Of a stretch of DNA of 64,000 nt, positions 33,419-41,864 are shown one piece after another. The first letter of the stretch is position 1. Every line of letters starts with the position of its first letter. The notes under the pieces were generated by a model. It was given only the letters and a program-made list of their open reading frames with translations, searched no databases and had not been told where the DNA came from. This DNA comes from Devosia sp. LC5 (GTDB taxonomy: Bacteria > Pseudomonadota > Alphaproteobacteria > Rhizobiales > Devosiaceae): assembly GCF_000735585.1 (NCBI RefSeq), contig NZ_JNNO01000005.1, forward strand, positions 1-64,000. The letters run 5' to 3'. A program made the translations under genes and the position numbers.

Positions 33419-33655
33419 ATGCCGCACATGACCCAGAGCCACCGCAAGTTGATCGGCGTGTTTTTGACCATGATCTCGATCGCCCTCTGGGCCGTGCTCG
33501 GCACCGCGATCTACCTGCTGCTGCCGCCCGGCCTGCCCGCCTGGGTGCTGCTGATCTATTTCATCATTGCAGGAATGGGCTGGCTGTTGCCATCCATGGC
33601 AATCATCCGCTGGATGGCGAAGCCGGACGCGGCTGTGAGCGCCAACCAGCAGTAG
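33419..33655 (+). CDS. DUF2842 small membrane protein
   Basis: A 78-residue protein with two membrane helices, matching DUF2842: RKLIGVFLTM, then PAWVLLIYFIIAGMGWLLPSM and IIRWM-KPD at the end. DUF2842 proteins are alphaproteobacterial, of unknown function, and often lie beside the heme A synthase gene, as here. Translation may start at 33419 or three codons later (33428). Confidence 0.82.
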   Translation: MPHMTQSHRKLIGVFLTMISIALWAVLGTAIYLLLPPGLPAWVLLIYFIIAGMGWLLPSMAIIRWMAKPDAAVSANQQ

Positions 33656-33698
33656 GCCTGATCCTGGAGGACACCTTAGGCTGAATTGGGCACCTGGT

Positions 33699-33822
33699 TA
33701 CCTCGCCCCTCAGGGGAGAGGTCGGCGCGTAGCGCCGGGTGAGGGGTGCGATGCTGCAACGTGCGTGATGGTCGAGCATCGCACCCCTCACCCTGGCCCT
33801 CTCCCCTGAGGGGCGAGGGGAC
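33699..33822. repeat. Large composite palindrome, repeat family D
   Basis: CTCGCCCCTCAGGGGAGAGG at the left end is matched by its complement at the right (CCTCTCCCCTGAGGGGCGAG), and GGGTGAGGGGTGCGATGCT by AGCATCGCACCCCTCACCC. The whole 124 bases could fold into one hairpin. It lies between the DUF2842 and deacetylase genes. Confidence 0.85.
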
Positions 33823-33885
33823 GATAGAGCCGCTGGATCGGCCGATATATGATGACTCTGGAGGAGTGAAGGGCCACCCCTGATC

Positions 33886-34926
33886 CTAGCCCGTCAGCTT
33901 GCCCATGGTGGAGAAGATCACTCCTGTCGCAAATACATCGACATAGCGGCGTGATTGAAAGTAACCGTTGAGCGAGACGCGCGGCAAAGCGTGCAGGCTT
34001 TGGGCGTGGTGGGCATAGAGGCCGCCCGGACGGGTGGTAACGCCGCTGACGAAGCCGAGTTCGCGCGCCATGTCGAATTCGCGCTGGCCGGCCGAGGCCG
34101 GGCCGCCGATGGGATAGGAAATGTGGCTGGGGCGTTGGCCGAACTGGGCCAGCAGCACATCGGCCGATTGCTGCATTTCGGAGCGAGCCTGATCGGCGTC
34201 GAGCTTGGCCAGCTCGTAATGGTGCACAGTATGGGCGCCGATGGTGCAGAGCGGATCGTCGGCCAATAGACGCAGTTCCTGCCAGTCCATGATGAGAGAG
34301 CGGCATTGCTGGGCCAGGTCGTAGCCGTAGCTGCGAGCAAAACTGTGCATCAGTTCGACGCGGTCGGCCTCGGGCATTTTGCGCATGCGCCAATAGAGCG
34401 TGTCATAGGCCTGCTGCTTCTGGGCCGTGGTGCGGGTATCGACATAGTCCGTCTCGTCGCCCTGGGTGAAGGCGACGGCATCCTGGCGAGCGATAATGTC
34501 CTCGATGGCCTGCCACCAGATGTCGCCAACGCCATCGACCAGCGCAGTGGGAACATAAAGCGTGAACGGCGCTTCGTGGCGGCGTAGCACGGGCAGCGCG
34601 TATTGCAGATTGTCCTTATAGGCATCGTCAAAGGTGAGGACGACGAAGGGGCGGCCCTTTTCGCTGGCCTTCAGCCGTTCGATGGCTTCGTCCAGGCTGA
34701 CGATATCGATGCCCAGATCGCGGACGCGTTCGATGACATAGTCGAGGAAATCCGGCGTCACCTGCAGGATGGCATTGGGCGAGAAATCAGCCGGCGCATC
34801 GGGCAGGACCCGGTGCAGGGTTAAGATGACGCCGCGCGAGGCCGAAAGGGTCCGCAACAATCGGGGCAGCCGGGACAGCCACAGCGCCTCGAACATGGCC
34901 CTGATGGCGGTATATTTCAGCGACAT
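33886..34926 (-). CDS. Polysaccharide deacetylase (CE4 family)
   Basis: A 346-residue carbohydrate esterase-like protein. The NodB-homology signatures are VVLTFDDAYKDN (catalytic Asp and metal Asp) and GAHTVHHYELA (metal histidines), with SYPIGGP as a later motif. An N-terminal helix region precedes the domain but no clear cleavable signal peptide is present, so it may act in the cytoplasm or at the membrane. It is 12 bases downstream of the chain-length gene on the same strand and probably modifies the polymer of this exopolysaccharide locus. Confidence 0.88.
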   Translation of the reverse strand: MSLKYTAIRAMFEALWLSRLPRLLRTLSASRGVILTLHRVLPDAPADFSPNAILQVTPDFLDYVIERVRDLGIDIVSLDEAIERLKASEKGRPFVVLTFDDAYKDNLQYALPVLRRHEAPFTLYVPTALVDGVGDIWWQAIEDIIARQDAVAFTQGDETDYVDTRTTAQKQQAYDTLYWRMRKMPEADRVELMHSFARSYGYDLAQQCRSLIMDWQELRLLADDPLCTIGAHTVHHYELAKLDADQARSEMQQSADVLLAQFGQRPSHISYPIGGPASAGQREFDMARELGFVSGVTTRPGGLYAHHAQSLHALPRVSLNGYFQSRRYVDVFATGVIFSTMGKLTG

Positions 34927-34938
34927 TGCGGGCTCCGG

Positions 34939-37146
34939 TCAGGCAGCGACACGCTCGGGCGCGGCGGCGATCTCGATCGAGCCGAAGCCGGCTTCAGCCA
35001 GTTGAATGCGGGTCTGCTCGATGGCCTCGAAGGGCTCGTCCTTGGGGGCAACCAGCAGGATGCGGCCATCCAGCGCGCCGAACATGGAGAGGGTGGAGGC
35101 CATGCCAACGGGGCCGGTCATGATGACAACCACCTCGTAGATGTCGCCCAGGGCCTCGATCAGGGTGATCGGCTTGGTGGAGCGGCGGTCGATCGCACTC
35201 CCCTGCCCCCAGGGAATTTCGGCAAAGCTGTTATCGGCCGATTTGTGCACGACGTCGCCGAAGCTGACGCTTTCGGTGCTCAGATCGGTCAGGCCCGCCT
35301 CGTCGGAGGCGCGCCCGCTGCCAGCGTCGACCAGGGCCACGCTCAGGCCCTTGGCGAGCGCGTCGCCCACCAGTTCCTCGGCGAGGTCTTCGCAATCTTC
35401 ATTGGAACTTTGGCCGGCCAGAATGACCAGATGGGTGCGGCCCAGCACCAGGTCCGAGGCGAGCTGGCTATAGCTGATGGTGTTCGCCGGCAGCATGTTT
35501 GCGCGGGCTGGCTGGGCGGCAACTTCGGCTTCGGCTGCGACTTCTGGCTCGGCCATGATGACCTGCGCAGGTTCTTCGGCCGATGGGGCTGGCTCGTCTT
35601 GCGCCGCGACAACGGGCTCCACCCGCTCGGGTGCAGGCTCGTCTTTCACGGGCACGATTTCGGCCACAGCGGGCTCTTCCCAGCGCTGGTCGGGCTCAAG
35701 CTCGTCTTCGGAGAATGGCACTTCTTCCAGCTCGTCCTGCGGGCGGGCGCCGGGAACGATGGCGCGGCCCGAGATCAGTTCGGAGAAGATGATGATGCCG
35801 ACCTGCAGCGCCACCGAAACGATGCCGACAGCCAGCAGCACCATCTGGGTGCGCGGCGAGGCCGGGGAGACAGACGGGGCCGCGACGCTGATGACACGCA
35901 CATCCGGCAGGGCCGAGTTGGAGTCGGTGCGCGAAATGGCTTCGTTATAGCGCTGCAGATAGCCCTCGAGCAGGTCGCGCTGGGCCTTGGCCTCGCGCTC
36001 CAGGCCGTCGAGCGTCACCGTATCCTGCGTGGCGGTGGAGGCGGAGGATTTGACGCGGGTCAGATCGGCCTGCAGCGAGGCTTCGACGTCGGCCTCGACC
36101 TGGGCTTCGGCTTCCAGCGCCTCGGCAACACGGCGGCCTTCGATGGCGATCTGGTTGTTGAGTTCGGCGATCTGGGCGGTCAGCGCCTGAATGGTGGGGT
36201 GATTGCCCAGCAAAGTGGCCGAACGTTGCGCCTTTTCGCCCTGCAGGCGAGCCTTTTCCTCGCTGAGCTGCTGGATGACCGGCGACTGGCGCACGTCATT
36301 GAGGCTATCGATCGGCTGGCCGCGATCAAGCAGGCCGCGAATGACGGCGGCGCGCGACAGGGCCGTATTCTTGCGTTCCTGGGCGGCGCTGATCTGGCTG
36401 GCAATGGTGGACAGCTGCTGATCGACCAGGCTGGTATTGTTGCCGCCGCTAAACAGGTCATTGTTCACCTTGAAATCGGCGACGGCCCGCTCGGCATCGG
36501 TCACGCGGACGCGCAGCTTGTCGATTTCCTCACGCAGCCAGGTGGACGCCTCGGCGGTATCCGAAAGCGAAAGCTGGGCGCGGCGGGTGACGTGCGCGTT
36601 GGCGACGGCATTGGCAATATCGGCGGCCAATTGCGGATTGGTCGAACGGATCAGCACCGAAATGATGCGCGAGTCGCGCGCCTGGATCACGGTCATGCGG
36701 TCGTAGAGTGTGCTCAGCACCACCTCGTCCACGCTGACCGGCGCCGATTTACGGCCCAGCATCCGGGTGATCACTGCCATGGGCGAAAAACCGCCGCCGG
36801 CAGACCCGTTGAACTCGGGCACCGAGCGCAGGTCGAGTTGGTCGACCACCTTGAGCAGAGTGTCGCGCGACTTCAGCAGTTCCATCTGGCTGGAAACCAC
36901 GCTGGCGTCAGTGGGACTGGTCGAAGCCGACTCGTTGGCAGCCCGGGTATAAACATTGTCCCGCTGCTCGATCAGGATGGATGCCGAGGATTCATACAGC
37001 CGCGGCTGAAACATCAGAAAGGCGAAAGCAGCAGCCAGCAACAGCAGTGTAATGAGGATGATGCGAGGCAGACGCCTGAAGACGGCGCCAAGCACCGCTC
37101 CCACATCTATTCGCGCATCGCGCACAGCCGGCGACTCATAAGTCAT
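34939..37146 (-). CDS. Exopolysaccharide chain-length/co-polymerase protein with a degenerate P-loop domain
   Basis: A 735-residue GumC/ExoP-type protein. A cytoplasmic start and TM1 (about 28-48) lead to a Wzz domain (EPRLYESSASILIEQ-like, here QPRLYESSASILIE) and a long periplasmic coiled coil (about 195-400). TM2 lies at about 437-460, followed by an acidic, proline-rich linker (about 470-545) and a C-terminal domain resembling BY-kinases. In that domain the Walker A lysine motif is missing (LAGQSSNEDCEDLAEE), the Walker A' is VALVDAGSGR, and no tyrosine cluster ends the protein. It thus probably controls chain length and export without kinase activity. Confidence 0.86.
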   Translation of the reverse strand: MTYESPAVRDARIDVGAVLGAVFRRLPRIILITLLLLAAAFAFLMFQPRLYESSASILIEQRDNVYTRAANESASTSPTDASVVSSQMELLKSRDTLLKVVDQLDLRSVPEFNGSAGGGFSPMAVITRMLGRKSAPVSVDEVVLSTLYDRMTVIQARDSRIISVLIRSTNPQLAADIANAVANAHVTRRAQLSLSDTAEASTWLREEIDKLRVRVTDAERAVADFKVNNDLFSGGNNTSLVDQQLSTIASQISAAQERKNTALSRAAVIRGLLDRGQPIDSLNDVRQSPVIQQLSEEKARLQGEKAQRSATLLGNHPTIQALTAQIAELNNQIAIEGRRVAEALEAEAQVEADVEASLQADLTRVKSSASTATQDTVTLDGLEREAKAQRDLLEGYLQRYNEAISRTDSNSALPDVRVISVAAPSVSPASPRTQMVLLAVGIVSVALQVGIIIFSELISGRAIVPGARPQDELEEVPFSEDELEPDQRWEEPAVAEIVPVKDEPAPERVEPVVAAQDEPAPSAEEPAQVIMAEPEVAAEAEVAAQPARANMLPANTISYSQLASDLVLGRTHLVILAGQSSNEDCEDLAEELVGDALAKGLSVALVDAGSGRASDEAGLTDLSTESVSFGDVVHKSADNSFAEIPWGQGSAIDRRSTKPITLIEALGDIYEVVVIMTGPVGMASTLSMFGALDGRILLVAPKDEPFEAIEQTRIQLAEAGFGSIEIAAAPERVAA

Positions 37147-37237
37147 CGCAATCCCTCGTTTGTCGGCAGGATTTATGGCCGCAACGTAGTAAGCAATCCG
37201 TTAAACTTCATGCAGATCGCAATAGTACGATGCCGGC

Positions 37238-37253
37238 TTAAGGGAATTCTTAA
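37238..37253. promoter_or_regulatory. Inverted repeat TTAAG-N6-CTTAA between divergent exopolysaccharide genes
   Basis: A five-base inverted repeat around GGAATT lies in the 138-base interval separating the chain-length gene (minus) from the export lipoprotein (plus). The position suits an operator or overlapping divergent promoters. No protein can be assigned. Confidence 0.35.
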
Positions 37254-37284
37254 CCATAGCCGGATGACATTGGCGTCACCTCAA

Positions 37285-37848
37285 ATGCGCGAGATTCTGA
37301 TGCGCTGGCTGCCAATTCTCATCGTCGCTCTCATGCCGCTGGCGGGTTGCGCCACTACGCGCCCGGCCACTTATCTGGTGGAGACCAAGGGGCCATATCA
37401 ACTCGATACCGGCGACTCGGTGCGCGTTACCGTCTATGGCGACGCGGAACTCAGCTCGACCTATCGCGTCGATGACGCCGGCTCCATCGCCTTTCCGCTG
37501 GTCGGGCCGGTGCAGGTGCGCGGCACGACGACAACGGGCGCAGCCGCCCGGCTCGCGGCGGCGCTGTCCAATGGCTTCATGCGCAATCCCAACGTGGCCG
37601 TGGAAGTGGCTGAGTATCGTCCCTTCTTCATCCAGGGCGAAATCGCCAATGCCGGCCAGTTCCCCTATGTCTACGGCATGACGGTACGCGCCGCGATCAG
37701 CACGGCGGGCGGCTTCTCCGATACGGCCAACCGTGACACGGCGGTCGTTTACCGTAGGCAAGGCAATGAGATGGCCAAGGGCGTTGTTGGGCTCGACTTC
37801 CCGATCTTCCCGGGCGATACCATCGTCATCGAAGAAAGATGGTTCTGA
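37285..37848 (+). CDS. Polysaccharide export outer-membrane lipoprotein (Wza/GumB type)
   Basis: A 187-residue protein that forms or joins the outer-membrane polysaccharide channel. The signal peptide ends in a lipobox (LMPLAGC). The poly-export domain follows (YQLDTGDSVRVTVYGDAEL, then VRVDDAGSI-type strand YRVDDAGSIAFPLVG) and one SLBB-like domain (FIQGEIANAGQFPYVYGMTVR). It is short, like GumB. The start is uncertain: ATGs at 37264, 37285 and 37300 are in frame, none with a strong ribosome site; 37285 gives the most usual signal peptide. It heads the rightward exopolysaccharide operon, 11 bases before the glycosyltransferase. Confidence 0.87.
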   Translation: MREILMRWLPILIVALMPLAGCATTRPATYLVETKGPYQLDTGDSVRVTVYGDAELSSTYRVDDAGSIAFPLVGPVQVRGTTTTGAAARLAAALSNGFMRNPNVAVEVAEYRPFFIQGEIANAGQFPYVYGMTVRAAISTAGGFSDTANRDTAVVYRRQGNEMAKGVVGLDFPIFPGDTIVIEERWF

Positions 37849-37859
37849 CGGAGCGATAG

Positions 37860-38990
37860 ATGGCCGGACCCAAGCTGCGCATCCTGCAAGTGATGCGCGC
37901 TCCCGTGGGCGGCCTGTTCCGGCACGTTGCCGACCTCACACGCGCACTCTCCGAAATGGGGCATGATGTTGGCCTTGTGGTCGATAGCCTTGCCAATGAT
38001 GCCCAGACCGAAAGCAAGCTAGAGGCTTTACTGCCCTATGCCAGCCTGGGCATTCATCGCTTTGCCATGCCGCGCGTGCTGGGGCGCGGGGATATGGTCA
38101 CGCCGCTGGGTGTGCGCAAGCTCGCCAGATCGCTGGATATCGATGTGCTGCATGGCCATGGCGCCAAGGGTGGCTTTTATGCCCGGCTCGCCAGGATTGG
38201 CGGGGGCAAGGCGATTGCGGTCTATACGCCGCATGGCGGGGTGCTGCATTTTTCCCGCGCATCGCGATCGGGCCGCATCTTTCACCGGCTCGAGCGCCTG
38301 CTGATGGGTCAGACCGGCGCCATCATTTTCGAGAGCGCCTATGCGCAAAAAACCTATTCGGCGCTGATTGGCGAGCCCACCTGCCCCACGCGTATCATTT
38401 ACAATGGGCTGACGCCGGACGAATTCGTGCCCGTACCGCCCGACGCTGACGCGGCCGATTTCGTGTTTGTCGGCGAATTGCGCGACCTCAAGGGTATTCA
38501 CGTGCTGGCCGAGGCGCTGGCGGGGGTCCGCCGCCCCGATGGCCAGCCCGCGACGCTGACGCTGGCGGGCGACGGACCGGACCGGGCAGCATTGGTCGAG
38601 CAGATCGCACGGCTGGGACTTACCGAGCGGATCACCCTGCCCGGCGCACAGCCGGCGCGCGCGATGTTTTCGCGCGGGCGCTGCATCATCGTGCCCTCGC
38701 TGGCCGAATCCCTGCCCTATATCGTGCTAGAGGCCGCCGCCGCGCGGCTGCCGGTGATCGCCACCAATGTCGGCGGCATTCCCGAAATCTTTGAGGGCAG
38801 CGCGGAAAGCCTGATCCCGCCCAGCGATGTTCCGGCCCTGCAACAGGCCATGCAGCGCGTGCTGGACGACCCGCGGACGGCGCGGGCGGAAATGGAAATG
38901 CGGCTGGCGCGGATCGAAAGTGCTTTCTCGCTGGCCAACATGGCCGGGCAAATCGAAGCGCTCTATCAATTGCTGTTGGTAAAGACTTAG
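37860..38990 (+). CDS. Glycosyltransferase family 4
   Basis: A 376-residue GT-B enzyme that adds a sugar to the lipid-linked repeat unit on the cytoplasmic side. The N-terminal domain has VGGLFRHVADLTRALSEMGH and HGHGAKGGFYARL. The donor domain has VFVGELRDLKGIHVLAEAL, then the EX7E motif in LAESLPYIVLEAAAARLPV, and TNVGGIPEIF. The ATG follows GGAGCG. The donor and acceptor sugars are unknown. It is the second gene of the rightward exopolysaccharide set, and the only ordinary glycosyltransferase in it. Confidence 0.92.
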   Translation: MAGPKLRILQVMRAPVGGLFRHVADLTRALSEMGHDVGLVVDSLANDAQTESKLEALLPYASLGIHRFAMPRVLGRGDMVTPLGVRKLARSLDIDVLHGHGAKGGFYARLARIGGGKAIAVYTPHGGVLHFSRASRSGRIFHRLERLLMGQTGAIIFESAYAQKTYSALIGEPTCPTRIIYNGLTPDEFVPVPPDADAADFVFVGELRDLKGIHVLAEALAGVRRPDGQPATLTLAGDGPDRAALVEQIARLGLTERITLPGAQPARAMFSRGRCIIVPSLAESLPYIVLEAAAARLPVIATNVGGIPEIFEGSAESLIPPSDVPALQQAMQRVLDDPRTARAEMEMRLARIESAFSLANMAGQIEALYQLLLVKT

Positions 38991-39063
38991 GCAGTCGGTT
39001 TCACCGAGTTTTCATTCCTTGAACCCAAGATGTCGCCAGTTTCGAGGACTGGTGGCATTCAGA

Positions 39064-40581
39064 ATGTATCGTGTCGATGCAAAACAAGCCGTGCTGGATC
39101 ACGTATCCAAGCAGGGCGTGGCGGGCGAGCGTCAGCTTTCGCCCGAGGCGGAGGCGATTATCGCAGCGCCGGTTGAGCGGACGCTGTCGGGCGCCGTGGT
39201 CGTGGGCATCGCGCAGGTGATCGAAGCCGTGCTGCTGGCGGGGCTGGGCTATTTCATCTTTGAAACGCTGGTGGCGATCGGGGAGGCCGAATTCTATGTG
39301 CCGGTAATCCTGGCATCGTGCCTGTTGGCGAATGTGCTGTTCAACGCCGCCCGCACCCACCGCATTGTCGCCTATCGCACCCTGTTCAACCAGATCGGCC
39401 GCGTGCTGGTGGGCTGGACGCTGGTGATGACCGTGCTGGCAGTCGGCATCTTCTTCTTCAAGGCCGCCGACCTGTTCTCGCGCCTGTGGCTGCTGAGCTG
39501 GTTCGTTGGTGGCGCGGTGTTGCTGGTCGCCTATCGGCTGGTCTTGCGCGCCATAGTCATGCGCTGGACGGCCGCTGGCAGGCTGCGGCGCCGCACCGTC
39601 ATCGTGGGTGGCGGCAAGGATGCCGAAGTGCTGATCGAACAGATCCGCGCCAGCGCCAACAACGATATTCGCCTGCTCGGCCTGTTCGATGACCGTGTCG
39701 ATGCACGCTCGCCCGATAGCGTTGCGGGCTCCCCCAAGCTGGGCAAGGTTGCCGATCTCATCGAATTCGCGCGCCGCACGCCGATCGACCTGGTCATCGT
39801 GTCCATGCCGCTTTCGGCCGAAAAGCGCGTGCTGGAAATGCTGACTCAGCTGTGGGTCCTGCCGGTCGATATCCGGCTCTCCGCGCATATGAGCAAGCTG
39901 CGGTTCACCGACCGCGCCTATTCCTATGTCGGCGATATCGCCGTGTTCGACATGGCCGATAGGCCGATTTCGGACTGGAACCTGGTGTTCAAATGGGTGT
40001 TCGACAAAGTGGTGGCGCTGACCGCATTGATCCTGCTGTCGCCCGTCATGATCGCCACCGCCATCGCCATCAAGCTCGAGAGCAAGGGGCCGGTGTTCTT
40101 CATGCAGAACCGGCATGGCTTCAACAACGAGCTGATCAAGGTCTATAAATTCCGCTCGATGCGCACCGACATGCTCGATGCCTCGGCCGCCAAGCTGGTG
40201 ACCAAGGGGGATCCACGCGTCACCAAGGTCGGCAAGATCATCCGCAAAAGCTCGATCGATGAGCTGCCGCAGCTGTTCAATGTGCTCAAAGGCGAGCTTT
40301 CCATCGTCGGCCCCCGCCCGCACGCGCTACAGGCCAAGGCCGACAACAAGCTCTATTACGAGGCCGTCGAAGGCTATTTCGCCCGCCACCGCGTCAAGCC
40401 GGGCATGACCGGCTGGGCCCAGGTCAATGGCTGGCGCGGGGAAACCGACACGATCGACAAGATCATGCAGCGGGTGAACCACGACCTTTATTATATCGAG
40501 CACTGGTCGATCCTGTTCGATCTCTACATCGTGCTGCTGACCCCGGTGTCCCTCGTTTCCAAGAATGAGAATGCATATTGA
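39064..40581 (+). CDS. Undecaprenyl-phosphate sugar-1-phosphate transferase (GumD/WcaJ type)
   Basis: Initiates polymer synthesis by moving a sugar-1-phosphate, probably glucose-1-phosphate, to undecaprenyl phosphate. The 505 residues have four N-terminal helices, a CoA-binding-like cytoplasmic domain (VIVGGGKDAEVLIEQI) and a C-terminal bacterial sugar transferase domain: KVYKFRSMRTD, DELPQLFNVLKGELSIVGPRP and PGMTGWAQVNG. The ATG at 39064 was chosen over the TTG at 39019 as it gives the family-like N-terminus. Its stop overlaps the start of the polymerase gene. Confidence 0.92.
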   Translation: MYRVDAKQAVLDHVSKQGVAGERQLSPEAEAIIAAPVERTLSGAVVVGIAQVIEAVLLAGLGYFIFETLVAIGEAEFYVPVILASCLLANVLFNAARTHRIVAYRTLFNQIGRVLVGWTLVMTVLAVGIFFFKAADLFSRLWLLSWFVGGAVLLVAYRLVLRAIVMRWTAAGRLRRRTVIVGGGKDAEVLIEQIRASANNDIRLLGLFDDRVDARSPDSVAGSPKLGKVADLIEFARRTPIDLVIVSMPLSAEKRVLEMLTQLWVLPVDIRLSAHMSKLRFTDRAYSYVGDIAVFDMADRPISDWNLVFKWVFDKVVALTALILLSPVMIATAIAIKLESKGPVFFMQNRHGFNNELIKVYKFRSMRTDMLDASAAKLVTKGDPRVTKVGKIIRKSSIDELPQLFNVLKGELSIVGPRPHALQAKADNKLYYEAVEGYFARHRVKPGMTGWAQVNGWRGETDTIDKIMQRVNHDLYYIEHWSILFDLYIVLLTPVSLVSKNENAY

Positions 40582-41864
40582 GCAGCATCGGGGCGGTTGA
40601 TGGCGGCGCCTTTACGGCCGGATCCAAGGGGTTCGGCCTTGCCGTGCTGCGCTCCAAAACCGGGCGGCTGCTGGATATCCTGGTGGGCTTCTGGGTCTTT
40701 ACCGGCGCCCTGGTGTTTATCGAGCCCTCGCCCTACGAGGTGAGCTTTGCCGCCGTATTGCCGGTGGCGGTCCTGGCCGGCATGGGTCTCTATCGGTCCA
40801 CCTACGGCCTTTTCGCCATCATGCTCGGCTTTATTCCCTTCGCGCTGATCGCGGTGTTTCAGGTGCGGACCACCCCGCTCGATGACGCATTGGTCTTCAC
40901 CATCGTCACCATCTTCCTGCTGCTGACCAGCTATTTCATCGCCAATTACCTCGCCGAAGACACGACACGGCGATCGCGCCTTGTCATGGGCGCCTATACG
41001 GCAGCGGCGGTGATCGTGTCGGTGATCGGCACACTCGCCTATCTGCGGCTCATACCCGCCGCCGATCTTTTCATGCTCTATGGCCGCGCCAAGGGCACGT
41101 TCAAGGACCCCAATGTCTTTGGGCCATTCCTCGTGCTGCCGGCCATGTTCGCCCTGCAGCGCGTACTGCTGTTCAAGGGACGGCGGGCGCTGGTTGCGGG
41201 CCTGGTCTATGGCATTCTCTTTGTCGGCGTGTTTGCGAGTTTTTCGCGCGCCGCCTGGGGGCATTTTGCCTTCTCGTCCATCATGGTGATGGGCCTGGTG
41301 TTCTGGCTGGAGGCGGCGGCGCGCGACAAGGTGCGCATCATGATCATGTCGCTGCTTGGGCTGGTCATGCTCGGAGTAGCATTGGCCGGACTGCTCAGCA
41401 TTCCCTCGGTGTCGTCACTGTTCGAGCAACGCGCCGCCGGACAAAGCTATGACGAGGGCGAAACGGGCCGGTTTGGCCGGCAGGGCTATGCCTACGATCT
41501 GGCGCTGGAACATCCCTGGGGCATCGGCCCCAAGGAATTCCGCAATTTGCGGGTGAGCGAAGACCCGCACAATGTCTATGTCACCGTGCTGCATGTCTAT
41601 GGCTGGGGCGGCGGCTTTTTCTATTATCTGCTGGTGATCCTGACGCTCTGGCGCGGCTTCGCGGCTCTGGCACGCCCCTCGCCCTACCGGCTGATCATGA
41701 TTCCATTGATCAGCACATTCGTCATGCTGGCCGGCGAGTCGGCCATTATCGACACCGATCACTGGCGCCACTATTTCCTGATTGCCGGAATGATCTGGGG
41801 TATCTCCACCGCCATTCGCAACGACCACCGTTCCGGCGCGCCGCGCGAGCAGATGGTCATTTAG
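40578..41864 (+). CDS. O-antigen ligase/polymerase-family membrane protein (Wzy-like)
   Basis: A 428-residue inner-membrane protein with 10-12 helices and a periplasmic loop carrying the ligase/polymerase signature GPKEFRNL..EDPHNVYVTVLHVYG (the PHN motif of the Wzy_C family). It probably polymerises the exopolysaccharide repeat units. The start is TTG at 40578, overlapping the stop of the priming transferase (TTGA), so translation is likely coupled. No Wzx flippase is visible nearby; one must act from elsewhere or the system differs. Confidence 0.85.
   Translation: MSSIGAVDGGAFTAGSKGFGLAVLRSKTGRLLDILVGFWVFTGALVFIEPSPYEVSFAAVLPVAVLAGMGLYRSTYGLFAIMLGFIPFALIAVFQVRTTPLDDALVFTIVTIFLLLTSYFIANYLAEDTTRRSRLVMGAYTAAAVIVSVIGTLAYLRLIPAADLFMLYGRAKGTFKDPNVFGPFLVLPAMFALQRVLLFKGRRALVAGLVYGILFVGVFASFSRAAWGHFAFSSIMVMGLVFWLEAAARDKVRIMIMSLLGLVMLGVALAGLLSIPSVSSLFEQRAAGQSYDEGETGRFGRQGYAYDLALEHPWGIGPKEFRNLRVSEDPHNVYVTVLHVYGWGGGFFYYLLVILTLWRGFAALARPSPYRLIMIPLISTFVMLAGESAIIDTDHWRHYFLIAGMIWGISTAIRNDHRSGAPREQMVI

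Noticed and set aside
35002..37284. Very long plus-strand open frame opposite the chain-length gene
   Set aside because: It is the antisense shadow of the 735-residue gene in GC-rich DNA, glycine/aspartate/histidine-rich with no domain. Only its tail from about 37285, beyond the opposite gene, encodes a real protein (the export lipoprotein).
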